Of a stretch of DNA of 64,000 bases, positions 20,437-30,249 are shown one piece after another. Location: the NCBI RefSeq assembly GCF_001886855.1, contig NZ_CP013197.1, positions 744,001 through 808,000 on the forward strand. The letters run 5' to 3'. How positions within the stretch are numbered: the stretch's first letter is position 1; every line of letters begins with the position of its first letter. Position numbers and translations under genes: made by a program. The DNA comes from Spiroplasma citri. GTDB lineage: Bacteria; Bacillota_I; Bacilli_A; Mycoplasmatales; Mycoplasmataceae. Below the pieces are notes generated by a model, which searched no databases, was not told the origin of the DNA, and was given only the letters and a program-made list of their open reading frames with translations.

Positions 20437-20688
20437 TATTATTATGGTTTTCTCTCTGTATAAAAATATTTATAAATTTGTTAATTTATTAAAAATTTGA
20501 ATAATAAATTTAAAAGTTATTATTAAAATTATTATTAGTGAAATAATTGTTTTAATTGGTAATACCATTCATGATAATCAAAAAATAGATGGTATTATAT
20601 TTGTAAAAAATGAATTTATTATTTCTTCGATATTTTATTTCTTCTTTTTATTTAAAATAATTTATACAGAGAGAAAACCATAATAATA
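20437..20688. repeat. Inverted-repeat unit 2 (P1)
   Basis: 252 bp between inverted TATTATTATGGTTTTCTCTC ends, with an internal hairpin around 20560-20600. Flanks carry a short similarity (ATCAATTTAATTATA and ATCAACTTAATTATA). An 80-codon frame begins in one end (ATG at 20444) and stops in the other (TAA at 20681-20683); see the next entry. Confidence 0.7.
20444..20683 (+). CDS. Possible hydrophobic 79-aa protein inside repeat unit 2 (P1)
   Basis: ATG and TAA both lie within the terminal repeats. The product would be Ile/Phe-rich with two hydrophobic stretches. The same frame is open at 29727-29966 with one amino-acid change, but broken in P0, and no good RBS is seen. It may be a coincidence of AT-rich palindromic sequence. 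Confidence 0.2.
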
Positions 20689-20784
20689 TCAACTTAATTA
20701 TAAACTTATGATTTTATATTTTAATAACTATTGTTAAAAATTAAATAGTATTTTTCAGTGTGCCAATTTTTATTATTTTTATAT

Positions 20785-20930
20785 TTAACATTGTTTATTA
20801 ACATTGTTTATTAAACATTAAATAAACAATATATTAGCATTATGTATAACATTGTTAATAATCAGTGTTTATTACAATTAAAAAACATTATATAAACATT
20901 ATTTATAACATTGTTTATTAAACAAATATT
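20785..20930. repeat. AACATTGTTTATTA-like repeat cluster (P1)
   Basis: Two adjacent TTAACATTGTTTATTA copies, an inverted AATAAACAAT, and further degenerate copies down to ACATTGTTTATTAAA, ending 18 bases before the operon's first gene. Confidence 0.5.
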
Positions 20931-20948
20931 TAGTTAGGAGATTATCTT

Positions 20949-21308
20949 ATGGATATAAAATTTAAAACAACTAAGGAATGTAAAAAATTAAAGAGAGATT
21001 TTATTATTAGGAATTTTGTTTTTGGTTTTGTTTATTTTCAATTTTTCATTGTTCTTATTGAAATTATTGTAGGTCTTGTTTTGTTTTCAAATAGAGAAAT
21101 AATTGTTGGTATTTTACTTTTTTCTTTATTTTTATTTTTAATATTTATTCTTTTATTTTTTATAATTCAATGTCATATATGCGAAATTAAAGAATATAAA
21201 GTTATGTTGTTAAAGAAAAGAATGTTACCGTTAGAAAATATAATTGGAGGATTAGGAAAAGGCACAATGTTAAGACCAGTAAGACGAGGAGATGATAAAA
21301 TTGAGTAA
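20949..21308 (+). CDS. Plectrovirus 119-aa two-TM protein (P1)
   Basis: Same as the N1 copy apart from two residues near the C-terminus. Two hydrophobic spans, basic tail. TTAGGAG lies just upstream. The last codons contain the TTG start of the next gene. Confidence 0.65.
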   Translation: MDIKFKTTKECKKLKRDFIIRNFVFGFVYFQFFIVLIEIIVGLVLFSNREIIVGILLFSLFLFLIFILLFFIIQCHICEIKEYKVMLLKKRMLPLENIIGGLGKGTMLRPVRRGDDKIE

Positions 21309-21741
21309 TTTTGTTAAGAAAAATCATAATGTAGAAAATTATTTTATTAGTAAGGAATTTATCCCTTTTACAACAGAAAAAGCAAGTTTTATTAATTTAC
21401 CTAATCATAATCGTCATATTGGTTTTTGATTGAGTAATAAGTTTATTTATCCGAGTGAAAAACATTTGGAACAAATAGCAATCGGTTTGATTTATGATAA
21501 TTCTTACCCTATTGTAAAATATGATGAAAATTTAAAGCGAAATATTTGAAAATATTTAACTGGAACAGAATTAATCAATTTATATAATCAATATAAACAA
21601 AATTATTTTACTAAAATGAAAAAAGCGTTATTTTCAAGTGAACCTAAAAAAGTAAAAGCAAATAATAACAATAATAATTTAACAAATTGAAGTGTTGAAA
21701 AAGAACAAGAATTAATTAATGATTTGAAAGACTTAAATTAA
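21301..21741 (+). CDS. Plectrovirus 146-aa soluble protein, TTG start (P1)
   Basis: Overlaps the upstream gene by 8 bases. Conserved core with [17 protein letters not shown] and a C-terminal Asn-rich linker plus acidic helix ([15 protein letters not shown]). Function unknown; cytosolic by composition. Confidence 0.65.
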
Positions 21742-21891
21742 ATGAGTTTATATGATTATTGAGTTCAATTTGTTAGTTATATTATTGGTGCAAATGCCCC
21801 TGAGTTTTTATATGTTATATCTTTTGTGTTATTTGTTGTTTTATTTTTTGGAATGTTTTTTAAACTTATTCAAAAAATATGGAGTTTTTAA
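21742..21891 (+). CDS. Plectrovirus 49-aa membrane protein (P1)
   Basis: Immediately abuts the previous stop. Single membrane span (VISFVLFVVLFFGMFF). Confidence 0.7.
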
Positions 21892-21893
21892 AA

Positions 21894-22097
21894 ATGCAAA
21901 ATGATTGAATTAAATTAAAAGAGTTTTTTATTCATATATTTTTGTTTATCGATAAAACGAATGTTGAAAGTATTACAATGTGGAATTTAACGCAAAATGA
22001 ATATTTAACCTTGATGGTTGGTGTTTGAGTTGTGATTTTGTTTTTAACTTGGTTTTTCTTGTGAATGGTTTTTAAGATAGTTGGGTATTTTAAATAA
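21894..22097 (+). CDS. Plectrovirus 67-aa membrane protein (P1)
   Basis: Starts two bases after the 49-aa gene; stop overlaps the Zot-like ATG by one base. Trp-rich C-terminal membrane span. Confidence 0.7.
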
Positions 22098-23110
22098 TGA
22101 AAAAATTTATATTTTTCTTTAAAAACTATTGTTATATTAGTGGTTCAATGCTTTTGTTTAGTTTAATTGATTTATTACTTTGGTTAATTTCTTTGTATTG
22201 TGTTGGTTTAGTATTTTGAATATTATTTGCTTTGCAATGTGTATATTTTGTGTGATGATTGTGAAAAAATATTTTTTATCAGTTAAATTCTTTTGGGTTA
22301 GTAAATTTTGTTTGAGATAATCCGTTATCGGTAATTATTGGTAAGTTAGGAACTGGTAAAACATTACTTTTAACTTATTTATCGCAAACTATGAAATTAT
22401 TGACAGATGAAATTTATAGTAATTATCCCTTAGAAGATGATAAAGTTAAAGTTTTAACATTTAAAAATTTAGATTTTACTGATAGAACAAAACCCGTTCC
22501 CCTAGATGATAGTGTTATTTTATTTGATGAAAGTTATTTATATATTGACGGAACTAGTCCTCACGATGAGAAAAAAGTTCATAGTGGTAAAATACCGTGA
22601 ATTGTTTTAGCGAGACATTTTGGACATCGTGCGTTGTTTACTGCTCAGCGTGAGGGTATGATTTGAAATAATATTCGCCAGTTAGCAAGTGGAATTATTA
22701 TTCCAATTTCATTGAAAAAACCCGTTGCTAAAAAAGGATTTAATTTTTTTAATCGTTTCTTTATTATGCGAATTGGGATTTTCCAAGATATAACGGATTA
22801 TGAAATTTGAAAAACAAAATCAGTAGAACGAACAGTAGAAGGTAAAAGAGCAAAACATAAGTCGGATGTTGGGTTAGGAATTCGGTTTTTTAAAATAATA
22901 ATTCCCCTTGAATTTGCTAATAAGTATGATAGTGAATGGTTAAAGTTTGTACGTGATTTAAAGAATGACGAAATTGTTAATGAAAAATTTTATTATTGAT
23001 CGGAAATCACAAAATTAAGCGTTAAAGAACGATTGGAGTTATTTGATATTGATATTTTGAAAAAGAATTTAAAACCTAAAAAAGAGAAAGGAAATAGTAA
23101 AGATGATTAA
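22097..23110 (+). CDS. Zot-like virion assembly ATPase (P1)
   Basis: 337 residues, fully open with code 4. N-terminal membrane region, then Walker A GKLGTGKT and Walker B VILFDE; C-terminal Lys-rich tail. This is the intact reference for the fragments at 19123 and 27728. Central to filamentous-phage extrusion through the single mollicute membrane. Confidence 0.92.
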
Positions 23111-23480
23111 TTTATTAGTTGAAAATAATAATAGTAATTGAGACAAGATTTTTAGTTTTGTTTTTGATATATTTTTGTTTATTTTTGATGTAATTTGAAA
23201 TACAAAATTACCGATGACAAATACGTCAATTGCTTATTTTTTAATCTTTTTTATGGTTATTAAGTTATCGATTTATGCAATTCACGGGACATCAACACAA
23301 TATAATAATTTAGGTTCGACAGTTAATAATGGTGTTTCGCAAGTATATTCGTCAACTGTACGAAAAGGTATTAATGTTGGTAAAAATGTTTATCAAAATA
23401 GTAATAAGCAGCAAGTTAAACGAGAAATTAAGCGTCAAAATGTTAGACAACAAGCAAAATTTAAAAGAGGTGTTAAGTAA
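23103..23480 (+). CDS. Plectrovirus 125-aa membrane protein (P1)
   Basis: Overlaps the ATPase stop by 8 bases and the next ATG by one. The first 85 residues are conserved with P3; the last 40 ([17 protein letters not shown]...) are replaced in P3. Confidence 0.72.
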
Positions 23481-23716
23481 TGATTAAATTAGTTTTATTG
23501 GTGGCGGCGATTGCGATATTTGGAACTGGTTTTATTACTGTTATTATTAATCAATTTACATCAGCAAAAAATATTATTATGGATTTATATAATTCTGATA
23601 CTTGGTTGATTTGATTATTTGGTAGAATGGCAGTTTTGTTTAGTCATCCGTTAATGTTAACAATATCGAGTTTATATATTGTTGGGTTTATTGTTTCAAA
23701 AACATTGTATAGTTAG
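23480..23716 (+). CDS. Plectrovirus 78-aa membrane protein (P1)
   Basis: Two membrane segments around a short loop containing [11 protein letters not shown]. Identical to P3 except one Asp to Tyr change. Confidence 0.75.
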
Positions 23717-23727
23717 GAGTTGAGTTT

Positions 23728-25887
23728 ATGAAAAAATCGTTATCTTTATTTGCCATATTTATTTTAACTTTTTTGGGTTTGGTTATTCCATTTATTACTT
23801 TAACGGCGTTTAGACCCTTAAATGAGGAGCAATATACGCTTAAACAAGAAAGTAGTACTGGTAAAGGTATTAATGAAACTGATTTTATTAATACAATGTT
23901 TTTACGCAGTAGTTTTTTTGAAAATTGGTCGGAAACAAATTATTTTATTAATCCAACTTTAAAAACATCAAAAAATTTATTGTTTAATGATAAATGGTAT
24001 TTAGATTTTTTACAAGATAGTTATTCAACCGGAGTTGTTTATGATAAACCTGGTGAAATATTTTTGAATTATTATCGACAATGACATAGTTTAAAAAATA
24101 AGTATATGGTTGAAAAATTTTATGATGTTAAAAAAGAGAATTTTTTGAATGATTTAACTGATTTTATTTATGCTTTTGCTGTAAAATATAAGATGTTTGA
24201 TGTATCGAAAGAAATTGTGGAAAATGTTGACCGTTATAAAGAAAATCATTATCCAAGAGTTAAGTTAAACCAAGATAATTGAAAATTAATTGATAGTTCT
24301 TTAAATAATATACAAAAAGAATTTGAAAAATATAATGATAAATGATATTTTATTATTTGAAAAAGAGGAAATAGTTCACATTGAATATGACAATCAATGT
24401 TTTTTAAATATGATGAGTCTGCTCCTAGAATGACAGGCGCTTGACTTTCTTCTATAAAATCAATTTATCGTTGAGATAATACAAATAAACCTAAAAAAAT
24501 AGAATTTAATGAAAGTACTGGTGAAATTACTGACTGAAATAGTTATCAACAAACTCGCGTAAAAGAATTTATTGGTTTGTCTTTATATTCTGTTTTGCAA
24601 GAAAATATTAGGGTTCAGCAAGGCGGAAGTGCTGATTATGAAAATCCGAATAAGGTTGGTACAAAGCGGATAATTTTTGATTTTGAGACGGTTGATGAGT
24701 TGGATGTTAAAAATATTAAAAAAGCAATTTATCGGATGATTTTGACTGTTGATGAAGCAAATTTAATTATTTCTGGTAGTTTAGAGTTAAATAATATTAA
24801 TAATGATGATTTAAGTTTTAATTTTAGTTTTATGCGAACGGGAATGGGTGAGGTTTTTAATTTTAATGGTTCAATTTATTCATCATTAAATAGTAAAGAT
24901 TTAAAGTATTATCAACAGTTTAGCGGTCAGTTTGATTTATCTAAGTTTTTACAGTCGTTTTTTGCAAGTGCATTGGTGCCAGTGTTTCAAAATCGTAGTT
25001 CTTTTATTGAAAATGGATATATTGATAATTTACAATATGATACTGTTTTAGTTAACTTTTTTGCGTTGAAATTACAAAATTTTAATAATATTTTGTTGAG
25101 TGAAAATATTAACGATAAATTACAATTTGATAAATTATTAAATAGTATGTTTAAGATTTCACAGAAATTTTATACTAATTATTTACGTACGATTTTTGAT
25201 TTAGAAAATAATACTTATGTTCAAGGTTATAATAAAAAATATGGTTTGTTAGTAAATAATGGTTTTAAAATTTACCCACGATATTTTTATTTTTCTGATA
25301 AATATAAGCAATTAGATATTAAATTATATTCAGCATTTAAAAATCGGTTTTATACCATTAATAATTATGGTAGTGTTTTTAATTATGATTTTTCGGTTGC
25401 TAATAATTATAATATTAAGTTAAATTCCGGTTATGTTTTTGGAGGTAATTTACAAAATAAATATGGTTTGCAATATAAAAAAATTGAAGAACAAAAAATC
25501 GGTTATAATGTTTTTGAATTACAAGCACAAAAAGAAAATGATATGTACCGATATTATGATTTTAATTTTGGGATTTATAATTGACAAGAAATTAATAATG
25601 GTGGGTTGTTCCCCGATAAGCAATGATTTCAAGTGCAATATATAACTCCTAAAGGTTGATGAGATTTAGAAACTCATATTAAAAATGCGGTGATTTGAAT
25701 TGTTAATACTATTCCGGGAGTTAAACAAGTTAACGAATTAGCGAGTGGTGTTGGTAAGGTTTTTGAAGCAGTATATAGTTTTTTTAGTCAAATATTTGAG
25801 GTATGAAAATTTAATCCAGCATTGTATAGTACAATAACAAATATCTTTTTATTAATTATTTTTATGAAATTTGTGCGATTAATATAA
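23728..25887 (+). CDS. Plectrovirus attachment/minor coat protein ORF1 (P1)
   Basis: 719 residues. Signal peptide or TM at residues 1-28, long extracellular part, C-terminal TM anchor (TITNIFLLIIFMKFVRLI). This pIII-like topology fits an adsorption and virion-release protein. Residues about 184-268 (bases 24277-24531) form a Trp-rich domain unrelated to that of P3, although sequence on both sides is over 90% alike. The same 255 bp recur inverted in the lipoprotein gene at 25929-26183. A smaller variable patch lies at residues 107-125 (24045-24110). A hairpin terminator follows. Confidence 0.82.
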
Positions 25888-25916
25888 AAAAGGAACTGTT
25901 ATTCAGTTCCTTTTTG
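25886..25916. terminator. Bidirectional terminator between ORF1 and lipoprotein (P1)
   Basis: AAAAAAGGAACTG-TTATT-CAGTTCCTTTTT hairpin, flanked by A and T runs, serving the two convergent genes. It overlaps the lipoprotein stop codon. Confidence 0.75.
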
Positions 25917-26342
25917 TTCTTTTCAATTAGTAATTTCACCAGTACTTTCATTAAATTCTATTTTTTTAGGTTTATTTGTATTATCTCAACGATAAATTGA
26001 TTTTATAGAAGAAAGTCAAGCGCCTGTCATTCTAGGAGCAGACTCATCATATTTAAAAAACATTGATTGTCATATTCAATGTGAACTATTTCCTCTTTTT
26101 CAAATAATAAAATATCATTTATCATTATATTTTTCAAATTCTTTTTGTATATTATTTAAAGAACTATCAATTAATTTTCAATTACTATCTTTTTGTGCTT
26201 GTTGTGGATTATATTGTGGTTCTGGTGTCGGTTTATTTTCTTCATTATTATTTGGTTTTTTAGATTTTTCACAACTGATTAGTGTTGTTGTGCTTGTTGC
26301 GGTTAATCCAATTGCTCCTATTATGCTAAGTCATTTTTTCAT
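25899..26342 (-). CDS. Lipoprotein carrying a copy of the ORF1 variable domain (P1)
   Basis: 147 residues. Lipoprotein signal MKKWLSIIGAIGLTATS with lipobox LISC (Cys 24), then a Lys/Asn/Pro/Gln-rich spacer to about residue 53, then residues 54-138 identical to the ORF1 variable domain (NWKLIDSSLNNIQ ... TGEIT). It would display this domain on the outer face of the cell membrane. RBS AAAAAGGAG. Divergent from the transposase gene, with a palindromic operator between. Convergent with ORF1. Not recognised as a known family; see findings. Confidence 0.8.
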
Positions 26343-26364
26343 ATATATTGCTCCTTTTTATTGT

Positions 26365-26406
26365 TTTATATATAATTGTTTTTATCACATATCAATTATA
26401 TATCAA
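26365..26406. promoter_or_regulatory. Palindromic operator-like site (P1)
   Basis: Arms TTTATATATAATTGTT and ATCAATTATATATCAA around a 10-base spacer; two mismatches relative to the perfect P3 version. Lies between the divergent lipoprotein and transposase genes. Confidence 0.5.
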
Positions 26407-26458
26407 TTATTCGTATTAAATATTAATTTTATAAGTTAATGAAAGGTATATAAATGTT

Positions 26459-27432
26459 ATGTATAGTCATTTAAGTTTTATGGATAAAGTTAAATTAGAA
26501 CAATTATTATTATCAAAAATGTTTTTAAAAAATAATGGTGAACAGAATATTTCTGCAATCGCTAAATGTTTGAATAGACATCGTAGTACTATTTTACGAG
26601 AAATTAAGCGTTTTAAAACTACTGATGAATATAGTGCTTATAAGTCAGATAAAATGTATTATAAGAAAAGAAAAAAGAATAATAAAAGATGTAAATTTAC
26701 GGAAGAACAGATTAATTTTATTCAAATTAGATTTAATAAATATCACGATTCACCGTCAGAACTTATTTATCGTTATTTTTTAAAATTTGGTGTTAAATTT
26801 CCGGTTTGTGTTAAAACATTGTATAAATGAATTCGTTTAGGTTTTTATGGTTTTTTAAAACAGAATTTGCGACATCGTGGAAAAAATATAAAACAAAAGG
26901 AAAATCTGATAATCGTGGTAAATTAACTGATTTTAAGTCAATTTGAGATATTGAAAATAAAGTTTCTAATGTTGGGTGATTTGAAATGGATACTGTTGTT
27001 GGAAAAGAACATTTATCTAGTTGTTTAGTTTTAGTAGAACAATCAAGTAGAAAATATTTTGCAATAAAATTTGAAAATCATACTGCTATGGAAGTTCTAG
27101 TAAAATTTAAAGAGATGGTTATAAATAATAATTTAATGGGTAAAATGAAAGGAATAATAACAGATAGAGGTAAAGAATTTAGTAAATGACGAGAAATGGA
27201 AATATTTGCTGAAACACAAGTTTATTTTTGTGATGCTGGTAAACCTCGTCAAAAACCTTTAATTGAAAAAATAAATGGTGAATTAAGACATTGATTTCCT
27301 CCTGGAACTGATTTTAATAAGGTTAGTCAGAAACGATTAGATTGAGTAGTTAATGATGTAATAAATGAAAAATTAAGGCCTGTTCTGAATTGAAGAACAG
27401 CAAAAGATGTATTTATAGATAATTTTAGATAA
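26459..27432 (+). pseudogene. IS30-family transposase of P1, frameshifted
   Basis: N-terminal IS30 helix-turn-helix (ISAIAKCLNRHRSTILREIKRF), then KFTEEQINFIQIRF and the DDE domain (FEMDTVVG, IITDRGKEF, KPLIEKINGELRH). A run of six A at 26881-26886, seven in P3, shifts the frame after about residue 143; the rest is intact in the other frame to 27432. Transcriptional slippage on the A-run could still make some full protein. Unlike P3, it keeps 16 residues (LEQLLLSKMFLKNNGE) before the helix-turn-helix. Confidence 0.8.
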
Positions 27433-27696
27433 GTTTATTATATTTTAATTAATTAATAATATGTAAATTAATTCATAAAATATGTCAAAAATGTATATTA
27501 AATTATAAAATATGTCATTAAAATAACAAAATATGTCATTAAAATAATAAAATATGTATTTATTAATTAAAATTTAATAAATTCTTTTTTAGTGTGTTTA
27601 AATGTGAATAAATTAAAAGAAAAATTAAAATTATTTTTATTTTTTTTAATTTATGGTTGATTTTTTTAATTTTTATTATATTATTTAATTAATAAA
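27433..27696. repeat. Right-end non-coding module with two 21-bp repeats (P1)
   Basis: 264 bp without a gene. Two consecutive units (27507-27548) of AAAATATGTCATTAAAATAA plus one base, preceded by a degenerate unit. Also matches the sequence after the transposase at 11610-12491. Could be transposase-binding subterminal DNA or viral iterons. Confidence 0.6.
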
Positions 27697-27725
27697 GATT
27701 TGTTGCACTTCATTTTACACGTTTC
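27697..27725 (-). repeat. Right terminal inverted repeat of P1
   Basis: GATTTGTTGCACTTCATTTT then ACACGTTTC, the inverted partner of 19345-19372 with several mismatches at the outer end. Confidence 0.85.
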
Positions 27726-27727
27726 AA

Positions 27728-28522
27728 GATAATCCGCTATCAGTTATTATTGGGAAGTTAGGGACCGGTAAAACATTACTTTTAACTTATTTGTCGCAAA
27801 CTATGAAATTATTGACAGATGAAATTTATAGTAATTATCCGTTAGAAGATGATAAAGCTAAAGTTTTAACATTTAAAAATTTAGATTTTACCGATAGAAC
27901 AAAACCAGCCCCACCCGATGATAGTGTTATTTTATTTGATGAAAGTTATTTGTATATTGACGGAACTAGTCCTCACGATGAGAAAAAAGTTCATAGTGGT
28001 AAAATACCGTGAATTGTTTTAGCGAGACATTTTGGACATCGTGCGTTGTTTACTGCTCAGCGTGAGGATATGATTTGAAATAATATTCGCCAGTTAGCAA
28101 GTGGGGTTATTATTCCAATTTCATTGAAAAAACCCGTTGCTAAAAAAGGATTTAATTTTTTTAATCGTTTCTTTATTATGCGAATTGGGATTTTCCAAGA
28201 TATAACGGATTATGAAATTTGAAAAACAAAATCAGTAGAACGAACAGCAGAAGGTAAAAGAGCAAAACATAAGTCGGATATTGGGTTAGGAATTCGGTTT
28301 TTTAAAATAATTATTCCCCTTGAATTCGCTAATAAGTATGATAGTCAATGGTTAAAGTTTGTGCGTGATTTAAAGAATGATGAAATTGTTAATAAAAAAG
28401 AATATTATTGGTTAGAAATCACAAAATTAAGTGTTAAAGAACGATTGGAGTTATTTGATATTGATATTTTGAAAAAGAATTTAAAACCTAAAAAAGAGAA
28501 AAGAAATAGTAAAGATGATTAA
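27728..28522 (+). pseudogene. Zot-like ATPase, 3' fragment (P2)
   Basis: Resumes the gene broken at 19344 with the codons for DNPLSVIIGKLGTGKT and stays open to the natural stop; 264 codons remain. No start of its own, so probably inactive. Confidence 0.85.
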
Positions 28523-28627
28523 TTTATTAGTTGAAAATAATAATAGTAATTGAGACAAGATTTTTAGTTTTGTTTTTGATATATTTTTGTTTATTTTTGA
28601 TGTAATTTGAAATACAAAATTACCGAT
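28515..28627 (+). pseudogene. 125-aa membrane protein, 5' fragment (P2)
   Basis: First 37 codons up to NTKLP, cut by the left end of P3. The frame runs on through the terminal repeat into the ATT-start small ORF of P3 without a stop. Confidence 0.75.
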
Positions 28628-28655
28628 GCATCCTGTAATCGAAGTGCAACAAATC
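28628..28655 (+). repeat. Left terminal inverted repeat of P3
   Basis: Same as the P1 left end (GCATCC then TGTAATCGAAGTGCAACAAA); inverted partner at 36995-37023. Confidence 0.85.
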
Positions 28656-28679
28656 AATTCTGAAAGGAGTTGATTTTTT

Positions 28680-28793
28680 ATTGAAAAGAAACATTATTTT
28701 ATTTTGCGGTCCTTAGTAATTAAGTATGGAAAAGATATTGTTATTAATACTGTAAATAAGATAGTAATTAATAATGTAAAAGAAAATGAATAA
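28680..28793 (+). CDS. Possible 37-aa plectrovirus protein with ATT start (P3)
   Basis: Identical to the P1 frame. Here also continuous with the truncated upstream gene. Confidence 0.35.
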   Translation: MEKKHYFILRSLVIKYGKDIVINTVNKIVINNVKENE

Positions 28794-28871
28794 ATTATCC
28801 GCGTAATTTATTAGCGGTAATTTATTCAATATAGTTTATTTTGAGCGTAGCGAACACGCGGAGCGTGACGC
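28788..28871. promoter_or_regulatory. Paired hairpins (candidate origin or packaging signal), P3
   Basis: Same as in P1. Confidence 0.5.
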
Positions 28872-28902
28872 GATATTTAAAAATTTTGAAAGGAGATATA
28901 TT

Positions 28903-29052
28903 ATGCCAACTTGATTAACGACAATATTTAGTGTTGTTATTGTATTAGCAATTTTTCTTTATTTTGGTTTATTAATTTACCAAAAAATTCGTCAAATTCG
29001 AGGAAAGAAAAAAGATAAAAAAGAAATTGAAAGAAAGGAGAGTAATAAATAA
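28903..29052 (+). CDS. Small basic single-TM virion protein (P3)
   Basis: 49 residues, identical to P1; overlaps the coat ATG by one base. Confidence 0.72.
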
Positions 29053-29303
29053 TGTTAGGTATGTATTTAACAACAGCGTTTAATTTTTTAACAGCATCTA
29101 CACCTAAAACTATGTCTGAGGGTATGACTGGTATTTGAACTGGTTTATCTAGTGCATTATGAAAAGTTAAAGAAGGTATAACAAATATTTTACCTGAGAT
29201 AATGGTTTTCTTAGGTGAAGCGTGAATTATATTAATTCCATTTGCTATATTTTGTATTATTAAAATCTTAAACTTTTTCCGTGTTATGGTTAAAGGATTT
29301 TAA
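29052..29303 (+). CDS. Major coat protein (P3)
   Basis: 83 residues, same as P1. Confidence 0.82.
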
Positions 29304-29383
29304 TATTTATTATAATCGATCATATATCTTAGTTAAGGCACACTAGCTTTTATGTGAATTAAATAAATAATTTTATTGTTTAT

Positions 29384-29695
29384 TTTTACACTATACACTG
29401 TTTACAAATTTATTTTTTAATAAACTTTATTACTATCGTTAATATTGGGATAATAAAAATCTCTATTATACATATAAATTTAACTATATTTTCTATAGTT
29501 GATAAATCTATATTGTTTATTATTCATAATATTGAGTCTGTTATGAAAAATATTTTTTTAGTAGGATTTAATAAAAATAAGAATATTTCTATTAAGGGTC
29601 ATACTAGTAATAGATTTGGGAAATAAATTTTTATAATATTTTTTATAAATATACCTACTTTTTTTTAAAATTTGTGAACAGTGTATAGTGTAAAA
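29384..29695. repeat. Inverted-repeat unit 1 (P3)
   Basis: Near-identical to 20101-20412; ends ACACTATACACTGTTTACAA and its inverse. Confidence 0.7.
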
Positions 29696-29719
29696 ATATC
29701 AATTTAATTATATTTAAGG

Positions 29720-29971
29720 TATTATTATGGTTTTCTCTCTGTATAAAAATATTTATAAATTTGTTAATTTATTAAAAATTTGAATAATAAATTTAAAAGT
29801 TATTATTAAAATTATTATTAGTGAAATAATTGTTTTAATTGGTAATACCATTCATGATAATCAAAAAATAGATGGTATTACATTTGTAAAAAATGAATTT
29901 ATTATTTCTTCGATATTTTATTTCTTCTTTTTATTTAAAATAATTTATACAGAGAGAAAACCATAATAATA
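29720..29971. repeat. Inverted-repeat unit 2 (P3)
   Basis: Near-identical to 20437-20688. The 80-codon frame 29727-29966 is open here too. Confidence 0.7.
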
Positions 29972-30067
29972 TCAACTTAATTATAAACTTATTATTTTAT
30001 ATTTTAATAACTATTGTTAAAAATTAAATAGTATTTTTCAGTGTGCCAATTTTTATTATTTTTATAT

Positions 30068-30230
30068 TTAATAATGTTTATTAACATTGTTTATTAAACA
30101 TTAAATAAACAATATATTAGCATTATATATAACATTGTTAATAATCAGTGTTTATTACAATTAAAAAACATTATATAAACATTATTTATAACATTGTTTA
30201 TTAAACAAATATTTATATTATTAAATATTT
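30068..30230. repeat. AACATTGTTTATTA-like repeat cluster (P3)
   Basis: As in P1 with a few changes and a small extra AT-rich insertion (ATATTATTAAATATTT) just before the operon. Confidence 0.5.
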
Positions 30231-30249
30231 AGTTAGGAGATTATATATT

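Larger units (their letters stand above)
19345..27725 (+). mobile_element. Plectrovirus prophage P1
   Basis: 8381-bp unit bounded by 28-29-bp inverted termini. Flanks (…TTTGAGAT and AAGATAATCC…) rejoin to an uninterrupted Zot-like gene, showing a 3-4-bp target duplication as IS30 elements make. All viral genes look intact except its transposase, which has a one-base deletion. Confidence 0.88.

Noticed and set aside
24277-26183. Diversity-generating retroelement or invertible phase switch for the ORF1/lipoprotein pair
   Set aside because: No reverse transcriptase or dedicated recombinase is visible, the copies are identical rather than adenine-mutagenised, and both phages show the same orientation.
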